From Pseudomonas frederiksbergensis (lineage in GTDB: Bacteria > Pseudomonadota > Gammaproteobacteria > Pseudomonadales > Pseudomonadaceae), in assembly GCF_900105495.1 (NCBI RefSeq), contig NZ_FNTF01000002.1, forward strand, positions 5,634,501-5,698,500: a stretch of 64,000 nucleotides of DNA, written 5' to 3'. Positions 47,607 through 55,198 of this stretch are shown piece after piece. The notes under the pieces were generated by a model. The model was not told where the DNA came from. It made no database searches and was given only the letters and a program-made list of their open reading frames with translations. The position numbers and the translations under genes were made by a program. Within the stretch, counting starts at the first letter, position 1, and every line of letters starts with the position of its first letter.

Positions 47607-48941
47607 TTATTTGACGTTGCTTGGGGTCGGGCCTTCAGCCACGCCCAGGTCATCTACTTCACGCTCGTCGGAGATACCGCGACCGCCAGAAGCCAGCTCG
47701 ACTTGCAGCTTGTCTTCGTCCAGCTCTTTCACCCACTTGGCGACCACGAGGGTGGCTACGGCGTTACCAACCAGGTTGGTCAGCGCACGGGCTTCGGACA
47801 TGAAGCGGTCGATACCGAGGATCAGCGCCAGGCCGGCCACCGGCAGAGTACCCACGGCCGACAGGGTCGCTGCCAGCACGATGAAGCCGCTACCGGTCAC
47901 ACCTGCCGCACCTTTGGAGGACAACAGCAGCACCAGCAGCAAGGTGATCTGGTGAGTGAGGTCCATCGGCGTATCAGTCGCCTGAGCGATAAACACAGCC
48001 GCCATGGTCAGGTAGATCGAAGTACCGTCGAGGTTGAAGGAGTAACCCGTCGGGATCACCAGACCCACTACCGATTTATCCGCACCCAGACGTTCCATTT
48101 TGATCAGCATGCGTGGCAGCGCGGATTCCGAAGAGGAAGTGCCCAGCACGATCAGCAGTTCTTCACGGATGTAGCGAATCAGTTTCAGCACGCTGAAACC
48201 GTGCGCGCGGCAGATGGCGCCCAGAACCAGGACTACGAACAGGATGCAGGTGATGTAGAAGCAGATCATCAACTGACCCAGTTGCACCAGCGAACCGACA
48301 CCGTAGGCACCGATGGTGAAGGCCATCGCACCGAACGCGCCGACTGGAGCGAGCTTCATGATCATGTTGATGATGTTGAACATCACGTGAGCGAAGCGAT
48401 CGATGAAGTCCAGCACCGGTTTGCCGTAGGCACCCAGGCGATGCAGGGCGAAACCGAAGATCACCGAGAACATCAGCACTTGCAGGATGTCGCCGTTGGC
48501 GAACGCGCCGACGATGGTGTTCGGGATCACGTTGAGAACGAAAGCAATGATGCTCTGGTCTTTACCGGCCGAGATGAAGCCAGCGATTTTGCTGGTGTCC
48601 AGGGTCGTCACGTCGATGTGCATGCCGGCGCCCGGTTGCACGACGTTGACCACGACCAGACCGATCAGCAAGGCGATGGTGGAGACGATTTCGAAGTACA
48701 GCAGCGCATAGCCGCCGGTCTTGCCGACCGATTTCATGTTCTGCATGCCGGCGATACCACTGACGACCGTACAGAAGATGATCGGCGCGATGACCATTTT
48801 GATCAGTTTGATGAACCCGTCACCCAGCGGCTTGAGGGCTACACCGGTCTGCGGGTAGAAGTGACCGAGCAGGATGCCGATGGCAATAGCAACGATCACC
48901 TGGAAGTACAGGGATTTATACAGTGGCTGACGAGTCGTCAT
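47607..48941 (-). CDS. dctA: C4-dicarboxylate:cation symporter DctA
   Basis: Aerobic uptake of succinate, fumarate and malate. The 444-residue DAACS-family carrier starts [20 protein letters not shown] and has eight membrane helices and two hairpins. The serine-rich signature [14 protein letters not shown] and the substrate/cation motif [16 protein letters not shown] are present. The DctA-type N-terminus and [17 protein letters not shown] separate it from GltP. ATG 48941 is the family start. A near-consensus sigma-54 promoter lies about 135 bp upstream, consistent with DctB/DctD control, though dctBD are not in this window. Confidence 0.95.
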   Translation of the reverse strand: MTTRQPLYKSLYFQVIVAIAIGILLGHFYPQTGVALKPLGDGFIKLIKMVIAPIIFCTVVSGIAGMQNMKSVGKTGGYALLYFEIVSTIALLIGLVVVNVVQPGAGMHIDVTTLDTSKIAGFISAGKDQSIIAFVLNVIPNTIVGAFANGDILQVLMFSVIFGFALHRLGAYGKPVLDFIDRFAHVMFNIINMIMKLAPVGAFGAMAFTIGAYGVGSLVQLGQLMICFYITCILFVVLVLGAICRAHGFSVLKLIRYIREELLIVLGTSSSESALPRMLIKMERLGADKSVVGLVIPTGYSFNLDGTSIYLTMAAVFIAQATDTPMDLTHQITLLLVLLLSSKGAAGVTGSGFIVLAATLSAVGTLPVAGLALILGIDRFMSEARALTNLVGNAVATLVVAKWVKELDEDKLQVELASGGRGISDEREVDDLGVAEGPTPSNVK

Positions 48942-49073
48942 TGCAAAGTTCCTCAAGAGTGCCTCAGTAGCAACATCCATCTGTTGCACCTGACACCTCA
49001 ATTGCGAACCCTCCTGCACTGGAGGGATTTGTTTTGTCGAGCTGCGCAGCGGCAGGCATCTGCGAGTTGTATC

Positions 49074-49088
49074 GCAAGGCCCGTGCCA
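49074..49088 (-). promoter_or_regulatory. Sigma-54 promoter of dctA
   Basis: Read leftward: TGGCAC (49088-49083, the -24), five bases, then TTGC (49077-49074, the -12), an exact match to TGGCAC-N5-TTGC. The predicted RNA start near 49062 gives a leader of about 120 nt with a CCCTCC/GGAGGG hairpin at about 49009-49026. Confidence 0.88.
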
Positions 49089-49167
49089 CCTTCGTCAAAT
49101 CGCCAGCAAGCCTTTTGGCTTCAAGGGTTGCAGGTTTTTCTTTGTCACCAGACGGTTACGGCAAAGT

Positions 49168-49222
49168 GGCGGATTTCCGCCCATCGACCAAACCTCGTCC
49201 TACAAATTGGCGGATATCCGCC
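49168..49222. promoter_or_regulatory. Paired 14-bp palindromes, enhancer-type sites
   Basis: GGCGGATTTCCGCC (49168-49181) and GGCGGATATCCGCC (49209-49222) are palindromes, the second perfect and the first with one central mismatch, spaced 41 bp apart (about four helical turns). They lie 80-134 bp upstream of the sigma-54 -24 box and 60-114 bp before the divergent AraC gene. They complete the otherwise empty 48942-49281 gap. Confidence 0.7.
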
Positions 49223-49281
49223 TTGTTCATCATCAGGCGCCACGGCTACCATCGGCCGCTCAATGGACGGACTTGCCTGCT

Positions 49282-50280
49282 ATGCGCGAACGCACCATCG
49301 CCAGTCATTTCGCCCGTGCCGCCCTCGGTGGCGCACGCCGGCTGGGTTATGACTATTCGAATCTGCTGCAACAACTCGGCATCAGCCCCGAGTTGCTTGA
49401 AGAGCCGCGAGCGCGAATCGCGCCTGAACAGTTCACCCGATTGATCCAGGGCCTGTGGCTGGCACTGGATGACGAATACCTGGGTTTCGGGCCGGTTCCG
49501 AGCAAAACCGGCAGCTTCGCGATGATGTGCCATGCGCTGATCCATTGCCGCAATCTGGAGAAAGCACTCCACCGCGGCCTGTTGTTTTACAGCTTGTTCC
49601 CCAACAGCCCCCGTCTGACCCTGACCCGCGAAGACGACCTGATTCGCCTGAGCCTCGACGACTCGCAGTTCCGCGACCCGGACCACTTCCTCACCGAGAG
49701 CCAGTTGCTGGTGTGGCATCGTCTCGGCAGCTGGCTGATCGGCCAGCGCATTCGCCTGGAACAGGCGACGTTCAGTTACCCGAAACCCGAGCACGGCGCC
49801 GAATACGATTTGCTGTTCCCCTGTCCTCTGGCGTTTTCCAGAGCGCAGAGCAGCCTGTTGTTTCACAGTCGTTACCTGGACATGCCGCTGCTGCAGGATG
49901 AACGGACACTCAAGCATTTCCTCGAACGCTCCCCCGCCGACCTGTTGTCGCGCCCGGACGACGGCGACAGTTTGAGCAGCCAGTTGCGAAGGTTGCTCAG
50001 CCGTGACAGTTCGCACTGGCCGGATCTTGAAGAGGTGGCCGCGCACTTGCACATCAGCCCGCAAACCTTGCGCCGGCATTTGCGGGAGGAAGGGTCGAGT
50101 TTTCAGGAATTGAAGGATCAGCTGCGGCGGGACATTGCGATTTATCACCTGGGGCGGGCGGATTTGTCGTTGCAACAGATTGCCGAGCAGCTGGGGTTTT
50201 CCGAGCCTTCGGCGTTTCACCGGGCGTTCAAGAAATGGACCGGACTTACGCCTGGGGCTTATCGCGCGCAAGAGAACTGA
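49282..50280 (+). CDS. AraC-family regulator with Arabinose_bd-type N-terminus
   Basis: A 332-residue regulator of the OruR/ArgR-like group. The N-terminal ligand domain (about 15-190) has LGYDYSNLLQQLGISPELL and ARIAPEQFTRLIQGLW. The C-terminal double helix-turn-helix (about 230-330) has VAAHLHISPQTLRRHLREEGSSFQELKDQLRRDIA and SLQQIAEQLGFSEPSAFHRAFKKWTG. ATG 49282 starts the conserved part; the open frame runs 25 codons further up through the palindrome region. It is divergent from dctA, but these regulators often control a distant catabolic gene, so a link to dctA is only possible. Confidence 0.88.
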   Translation: MRERTIASHFARAALGGARRLGYDYSNLLQQLGISPELLEEPRARIAPEQFTRLIQGLWLALDDEYLGFGPVPSKTGSFAMMCHALIHCRNLEKALHRGLLFYSLFPNSPRLTLTREDDLIRLSLDDSQFRDPDHFLTESQLLVWHRLGSWLIGQRIRLEQATFSYPKPEHGAEYDLLFPCPLAFSRAQSSLLFHSRYLDMPLLQDERTLKHFLERSPADLLSRPDDGDSLSSQLRRLLSRDSSHWPDLEEVAAHLHISPQTLRRHLREEGSSFQELKDQLRRDIAIYHLGRADLSLQQIAEQLGFSEPSAFHRAFKKWTGLTPGAYRAQEN

Positions 50281-50289
50281 AGTTCCACT

Positions 50290-50425
50290 GATCGTTCCCA
50301 CGCTCTGCGTGGGAATGCCTCAAGGGACGCTCCGCGTTCCAGCTCCCGAAAGGGACGCAGAGCGTCCCGGGCTGCATTCCCACGCAGAGCGTGGGAACGA
50401 TCAGTCGCTCCGCGTGGGAACGATC
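50290..50425. repeat. Long palindromic element plus a partial third arm
   Basis: Full element at 50290-50402 of the GATCGTTCCCACGC family, followed by a truncated extra arm (CGCTCCGCGTGGGAACGATC, ending 50425). Confidence 0.88.
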
Positions 50426-50437
50426 GGTTACTCGCGG

Positions 50438-51784
50438 TCAAACCACCGGAAAATGAATCCGGAACGCCGCCCCGCCCATTGGCGAGTCCCCCAGCGTCAG
50501 CTTCGCGCTGTAGCTCTCGATGATGTCCTTGACCACCGCCAACCCAATCCCCTGCCCCGGATGCTGGCGATCCAGCCGTTCCCCACGCTGCAGAATCCGC
50601 GCGCGCTGATCCGGCGGCACTCCCGGCCCGTCATCCTCAACACACAACTCAACCCCGCCAAGATTTTCGCGCACGCTGATGCGTACTTCGCCGAGGCACA
50701 GGCGATAGGCGTTTTCCAGCAGGTTGCCCATCATTTCCAGCAGCGCACCCTGCTCGATCGGCACGTAACACTGCTCCGGCAGATCGAACGCGACCCGCAC
50801 GCGTTTGTCGCGGTAGACCTTGTCCAGCGTGTCGCACAGGCTTTGCAGCACCGGGCGCAGGCGTACCTGATGACGCACCAGACCGCTTTTGCGCAGGCTG
50901 GCGCGTTGCAGTTGGTAGCTGATCTGCTGGCTCATGCGTTCGATCTGGGTTTGCAGCACCCAGGCCTGATCACGATCGGCCGGGCGCTGGGCCATGTCTT
51001 CGCTGACGCCTTGCAGCACAGTCAGCGGGGTTTTCAGGCTGTGGGCCAGGTCGTCGAGGGAATCGCGATAGCGGCTGCGTTGTTCGCGCTCGCTGTGCAG
51101 CAAGCGGTTGAGGGAACCGGTCAGGCGCAACAGTTCGCGCGGGTGTTGTTCGCTGAGGCTTTCGCGGGTGCCGCTTTCGATCTCGTCCAGTTCCTGACTG
51201 AGCCGGCGCAACGCCTGCAAGCCCCAGGTCAGGCCGCTCCACAGCAGCGCGAGCAACACCAGCAAGGCGGCACCGAAACCGAGGTAGAGGTTTTCCCGCA
51301 GGCCTTCGAGGGTGGCTTCGTACTCGCGCACCGGTTGCAGCGCGACGATGCTGAACGCCGCGCTCTTGCCGCCGAGAAGTTTGACCTCGACGTCATAGAC
51401 GAAGAATTCCTGGCCGTTGGCTTCGCTGATTCTCGCGAACTCGTTACCGCGCCCGTCGTAACGCGGTTTGTAGTTGATGTGCTCTTCCTGGGTGCCCTTC
51501 GAGCGCCAGACCAGATGCCCTTCGCGGTCATAGATGTAGCCAAGCAAACGGCCGTCAGTCAGGTTGAAACGCTCATCGGGCAACTGCGCTGGCATCTGCA
51601 AGCGATTGTTCTCCACCCGGGCGGCAGAGATCAGGGTGGTGACGTCCGACGCCAGGCGCTGTTCGATCGAGTCCTGCAACGCCAGGCTGAACGCGCCCTG
51701 CATCGCCGGCAGCAGCGCCAGCATGAACAACACCGCCAGGAGCGCGGCAGCGAGCATCAAGCGGACACGAAGGGAACGAATCAA
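50438..51784 (-). CDS. phoQ: Sensor histidine kinase PhoQ
   Basis: Magnesium- and polycation-responsive kinase of 448 residues. Membrane helices (about 8-28 and 167-187) flank a PAS-like periplasmic domain. HisKA has H248 in the PhoQ-type motif DDLAHSLKTPLTVL, and the HATPase has LLENAYR, EDDGPGVP and GQGIGLAVVKD. The start overlaps the phoP stop by four bases. It is the last gene of oprH-phoP-phoQ, whose products control lipid A modification and polymyxin tolerance. Confidence 0.95.
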   Translation of the reverse strand: MIRSLRVRLMLAAALLAVLFMLALLPAMQGAFSLALQDSIEQRLASDVTTLISAARVENNRLQMPAQLPDERFNLTDGRLLGYIYDREGHLVWRSKGTQEEHINYKPRYDGRGNEFARISEANGQEFFVYDVEVKLLGGKSAAFSIVALQPVREYEATLEGLRENLYLGFGAALLVLLALLWSGLTWGLQALRRLSQELDEIESGTRESLSEQHPRELLRLTGSLNRLLHSEREQRSRYRDSLDDLAHSLKTPLTVLQGVSEDMAQRPADRDQAWVLQTQIERMSQQISYQLQRASLRKSGLVRHQVRLRPVLQSLCDTLDKVYRDKRVRVAFDLPEQCYVPIEQGALLEMMGNLLENAYRLCLGEVRISVRENLGGVELCVEDDGPGVPPDQRARILQRGERLDRQHPGQGIGLAVVKDIIESYSAKLTLGDSPMGGAAFRIHFPVV

Positions 51785-52458
51785 GTGCAGCGCTCATTGA
51801 ATAGGTAGCCGAGGCCACGCACGGTATCGATCGGTTTGAAACCGGCCGGGCCTTCAAGTTTGCGGCGCAGACGGCCGACCAGTACTTCGATCACGTTCGG
51901 ATCGCGCTCGTCGTCGTCCGGGTAGAGCTGTTCCATCAAGCGATCCTTGGCCACCACTTGCTGGTGATGCCGCATCAGGTACTCGAGGATCCGATACTCG
52001 TAAGCGGTCAGCGCCAGCGGTTGTTCATCGAGGGACGCCTGTTTGCGATTGAGGTCCAGCAGCAACGGCCCGGCGACGATGGTCGACTGGGTGAAACCGC
52101 TGGAACGGCGCAGCAAGGCATTCAGGCGGGCATCGAGTTCTTCGAACTGGAACGGTTTGACCACGTAATCGTCGGCGCCGGCGGCAAGGCCTTCGACCTT
52201 GTCCTGCCAGTTGCCGCGCGCGGTGAGGATCAGGATCGGGAAGGTCTTGCCGCGCGAGCGCAGCTGACGGATCAGGTCGAGCCCGCCCATGCCCGGCAGG
52301 CCGAGATCGATCACCGCCAGGTCATGGTTGAACTGCTCGGTCTGGTACAGCGCCTCTTCGGCATTGGCCACGGACTCGACCACGTGGCCGCTGTCCGTCA
52401 GGCGGGTTTGCAGGTGATGGCGCAACAGCGCTTCATCTTCGACGACCAGCAGTTTCAT
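51781..52458 (-). CDS. phoP: Response regulator PhoP
   Basis: A 225-residue OmpR-family regulator. The receiver has VVEDEALL, D51 in LAVIDLGLPG and the switch lysine in DDYVVKPFQFEE. The winged helix ends IDTVRGLGYLFNERC, the standard PhoP terminus. It is co-transcribed with phoQ (ATGA overlap) and lies downstream of oprH across a REP pair of about 90 nt. PhoP boxes before oprH imply autoregulation of the operon. Confidence 0.95.
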   Translation of the reverse strand: MKLLVVEDEALLRHHLQTRLTDSGHVVESVANAEEALYQTEQFNHDLAVIDLGLPGMGGLDLIRQLRSRGKTFPILILTARGNWQDKVEGLAAGADDYVVKPFQFEELDARLNALLRRSSGFTQSTIVAGPLLLDLNRKQASLDEQPLALTAYEYRILEYLMRHHQQVVAKDRLMEQLYPDDDERDPNVIEVLVGRLRRKLEGPAGFKPIDTVRGLGYLFNERCT

Positions 52459-52517
52459 AACGCTCTCCTACGCAAATCAACATCTCCAGAAACAAACTTC
52501 AATGGCTGACAGGGCGA

Positions 52518-52611
52518 CCTGTGGGAGCGAGCCTGCTCGCGATAGCGGTGGGTCAGCCCATATTGATGCTGAATGTACCGCCGTCATCGCGAGCAGGCTC
52601 GCTCCCACAGG
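52518..52611. repeat. Inverted REP pair between oprH and phoP
   Basis: Main-family REP pair sitting inside the oprH-phoP-phoQ operon. It could uncouple abundant oprH message from phoPQ by pausing exonucleases or terminating transcription. Confidence 0.9.
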
Positions 52612-52640
52612 TTCTGCGCTTGACTGACTGGCAATGCTTG

Positions 52641-53243
52641 TCAGAAAGCGTAGTTCGCCGACAGGTAGGTCTGGGCGCTGCTGGTCAGGTCCAGCGAGCC
52701 CTGTTTGCTGTCACCGCGCTCGCTCATTTCGGTGCTGGCGTTGCTGCGCAGGTAACGGTAACCCAGTTCTACCGAGGTGTTTTGCGAAACCTGTTGCAGG
52801 ACACCCACCTGGCCGCCGATGGCGTAACCGATGTCGCTGTCGCGGCTGAAGCCTGGCGACTCCTGAGTCATTTTGGTCAAACCGGCCGTGGCGCCGCCGA
52901 ACAACCTGGTGCTGCTGCCCACCGGGTAGAACAGATCGTAGCTGCCCAGGAGGTTTTCCTGCCGCAGTTTAATGCCGTTGTGCGAGCCCGATACGTTGTC
53001 GTAAGTGGCATAGTAGCGACCCTGGCTGTTTTGCCGACCCAGACGCACACCCCAGGTGTTGTCCTTGCCGATCACGCCGTCGGCGTTTGGGCTGTTGAGG
53101 TTGTCGTTCAGGGCGTGGGACTTTTTGACCTTGTCGCTGGTCTGTCCAAAAGTAAGGCTGGCGAAATTGTCGTCGGAAGCGAAAGCCGCGGTACTCGCGC
53201 TCAGGACAGTAAAAGCCAGAAGCAGTTTTTTGAATCCAGTCAT
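52641..53243 (-). CDS. oprH: Outer-membrane protein OprH
   Basis: A small eight-stranded beta-barrel that binds LPS and replaces divalent cations at the cell surface. The 200-residue length equals that of P. aeruginosa OprH. A signal peptide (LLLAFTVLSASTAAFA) is followed by conserved segments such as GRYYATYDNVSG, LRQENLLGSYD, GYRYLRSNASTEM and the terminal aromatic YLSANYAF. It is the first gene of the phoPQ operon, with PhoP boxes and a -10 element upstream. Confidence 0.95.
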   Translation of the reverse strand: MTGFKKLLLAFTVLSASTAAFASDDNFASLTFGQTSDKVKKSHALNDNLNSPNADGVIGKDNTWGVRLGRQNSQGRYYATYDNVSGSHNGIKLRQENLLGSYDLFYPVGSSTRLFGGATAGLTKMTQESPGFSRDSDIGYAIGGQVGVLQQVSQNTSVELGYRYLRSNASTEMSERGDSKQGSLDLTSSAQTYLSANYAF

Positions 53244-53286
53244 AGGGGAGTTCCTTATGTGCTATTTGCTATTTGGGTACGAGGCA

Positions 53287-53342
53287 AGATTACTCACCCG
53301 GCCCTGAACTCCCCCTGAACGCACGCTGAACCTGAGCTGAAT
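53287..53342 (-). promoter_or_regulatory. PhoP-box array and -10 of the oprH promoter
   Basis: Read leftward: four hexamers ATTCAG, GTTCAG, GTTCAG, GTTCAG (53342-53337, 53331-53326, 53320-53315, 53309-53304), each separated by five bases. This is the 11-bp direct-repeat period of PhoP boxes. A TAATCT -10 (53292-53287) follows 11 bp after the last repeat, the usual spacing for a box that replaces the -35. Confidence 0.85.
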
Positions 53343-53388
53343 CAAATCGACCAGGCTGTTTTGATGACTTTTTGCAGGAGATCCGACG

Positions 53389-54180
53389 ATGCGCATTTTC
53401 CTCGCCTTTGCATTACTGGCCTTGAGCGGGTTCAGCCAAGCCGCTATCAAGACTCAGGAAATCCCTTATCAAAGTGCTGACGGCACCAAGCTGATCGGCT
53501 ATTTCGCCTACGACGACGCCATTCAGGGCGCACGCCCTGGCGTTGTGGTGGTGCACGAATGGTGGGGGCTCAACGAGTACACCAAGCGCCGCGCCCGGGA
53601 TCTCGCCGGTCTGGGCTACAGCGCACTGGCCATCGACATGTATGGCGATGGCAAAAACACTGAGCATCCCAAGGACGCGATGGCCTTCATGCAAGCGGCA
53701 TTGAAAGACAGTGCCGCGTCCAGTGCACGCTTTCAGGCCGGGCTCGATCTGCTGAAGAAGCAGCCGCAAACCGACCCGGACAAAATCGCCGCTATCGGTT
53801 ATTGCTTCGGCGGCGGCGTGGTGCTGAATGCGGCACGCCAGGGTTTGCCGCTGGCGGGCGTGGTGAGTTTTCACGGTGCGCTGGCAACCAAGACGCCTGC
53901 CACACCGGGTAGCGTGAAAGCCAAAATCCTCGTCGAACATGGCGCTCTGGACAGCATGATCACCGCGGATAACGTTGCAGCGTTCAAGGCAGAAATGGAC
54001 AAGGCAGGTGCTGACTATCAATTCGTCAACCTTGAAGGAGCCAAGCATGGCTTCAGTAATCCTGATGCAGACCGGTTGAGCCATGGCGATCACGGCGGGC
54101 CGGATATTGGCTACAACAAAGCGGCGGATGAAAAATCCTGGGCGGACATGCAGGCGTTTTTCAAGAAAATATTTAGCTGA
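53389..54180 (+). CDS. Exported dienelactone hydrolase family protein
   Basis: A 263-residue alpha/beta hydrolase with a signal peptide (FLAFALLALSGFSQAA), so it is probably periplasmic. Motifs are VVVHEWWGLNEYTK (oxyanion/glutamate region), the cysteine nucleophile in GYCFGGGVVLNAA, an aspartate after VEHGALD and the histidine in GAKHGFSNP. True dienelactone hydrolases are cytoplasmic; exported relatives have unknown substrates. It is divergent from oprH. PAO1 has a similar gene (PA1166) next to pcpS. Confidence 0.9.
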   Translation: MRIFLAFALLALSGFSQAAIKTQEIPYQSADGTKLIGYFAYDDAIQGARPGVVVVHEWWGLNEYTKRRARDLAGLGYSALAIDMYGDGKNTEHPKDAMAFMQAALKDSAASSARFQAGLDLLKKQPQTDPDKIAAIGYCFGGGVVLNAARQGLPLAGVVSFHGALATKTPATPGSVKAKILVEHGALDSMITADNVAAFKAEMDKAGADYQFVNLEGAKHGFSNPDADRLSHGDHGGPDIGYNKAADEKSWADMQAFFKKIFS

Positions 54181-54186
54181 CACAGT

Positions 54187-54299
54187 GATCGTTCCCACGG
54201 TCCCCGTGGGAATGCAGCCCGGGACGCTCCGCGTCCCTTTCGAGAGCTGGAACGCGGAGCGTCCCTTGAGGCATTCCCACGCGGAGCGTGGGAACGATC
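54187..54299. repeat. Long palindromic element, GATCGTTCCCACGC family
   Basis: Fourth copy in the window; the left arm has one change (CACGGTCCCCGTGGG) that keeps its hairpin paired. Confidence 0.88.
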
Positions 54300-54339
54300 A
54301 AGCCGTTGCTACTACCCAGCCTGAGAGCAACCCGGCAAA

Positions 54340-55074
54340 ATGCCCCACATGAATCGCGCCCCCGCCCTCCCCGTCTGCTGCACCCCACTCGATGCCCATT
54401 GGCCGCTGCCGTTTGCGCTGCCCGATACGGTGCTGTTGAGCACTCACTTCGATACCTCGCAACTGGCCAGCGATGATTTCCAGCGCAGCGCCATCGAGCC
54501 GCCGCCCGCCATCCAGCGTTCGGTCGCCAAGCGTCAGGCAGAGTTCCTCGCCGGGCGGGTTTGCGCTCGGGCGGCGTTGCAACAGTTGGAAGGGCTGAAC
54601 TTCATCCCGGCTATCGGCGAAGACCGGGCACCGGTGTGGCCGACGCACATCACCGGTTCGATCACCCACAGCACCGGCCGGGCCTCGGCGATTGTCGCGA
54701 AGAAAACCCACTGGCGCGGCCTGGGGATGGACCTGGAAAACCTGCTCAACCCTGAACGGGCCGAGCGGCTGGCCGGGGAAATCCTCACCCCGCCCGAGTT
54801 GCACCGCATGACCGCAGGCCGTCGCGACCAGTTGGCGATGCTGGTCACCCTGACGTTTTCGGTAAAGGAAAGCCTGTTCAAGGCGCTGTATCCGATCGTT
54901 CAGCAGCGCTTCTATTTCGAGCACGCTGAAGTGTTGGAGTGGACCGAAAGCGGTGAAGTGCGGCTGCGGTTGCTGACGGATCTGTCCACTGAGTGGCGCA
55001 ACGGCACTGAGCTGGATGCGCAGTTCGGGGTCATTGATGGGCAGTTGTTGAGTCTGGTCAGCATCAAGGCCTGA
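54340..55074 (+). CDS. pcpS: 4'-phosphopantetheinyl transferase PcpS
   Basis: Transfers phosphopantetheine from CoA to acyl carrier proteins and to siderophore or antibiotic carrier domains; Pseudomonas relies on this one enzyme for both. The 244-residue Sfp-type protein has VAKRQAEFLAGRVCARAAL, GEDRAPVWP, the metal-binding GLGMDLEN and the SVKESLFKALYP motif. The start is either ATG 54340 or ATG 54349 (MNRAP), since neither has a clear ribosome site. It lies between the hydrolase and the RstA/B-like genes. Confidence 0.94.
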   Translation: MPHMNRAPALPVCCTPLDAHWPLPFALPDTVLLSTHFDTSQLASDDFQRSAIEPPPAIQRSVAKRQAEFLAGRVCARAALQQLEGLNFIPAIGEDRAPVWPTHITGSITHSTGRASAIVAKKTHWRGLGMDLENLLNPERAERLAGEILTPPELHRMTAGRRDQLAMLVTLTFSVKESLFKALYPIVQQRFYFEHAEVLEWTESGEVRLRLLTDLSTEWRNGTELDAQFGVIDGQLLSLVSIKA

Positions 55075-55097
55075 AGGCTTTTAGCGTCTCCAATGAC

Positions 55098-55179
55098 GCC
55101 ATCGCGGGCAAGCCCGCTCCCACAGGGATCGATGCAACACCACAAATCCTGTGGGAGCGGGCTTGCCCGCGATGAGGCC
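55098..55179. repeat. Inverted REP pair, GCGGGCTTGCCCGC variant
   Basis: ATCGCGGGCAAGCCCGCTCCCAC followed by GTGGGAGCGGGCTTGCCCGCGAT, the second arm the exact complement of the first. The A-to-G change in the stem is matched on the other side. Confidence 0.9.
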
Positions 55180-55198
55180 AGAACAGACACCAACAATC

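Noticed and set aside
47565..49352. 595-codon plus-strand open frame across dctA
   Set aside because: Antisense to dctA and its promoter; the sense gene has full family motifs, a terminator and a sigma-54 promoter.
54340..55074. Phosphopantetheinyl transferase as a sign of a biosynthetic cluster
   Set aside because: It matches the housekeeping PcpS, and no NRPS or PKS genes are present in the window.
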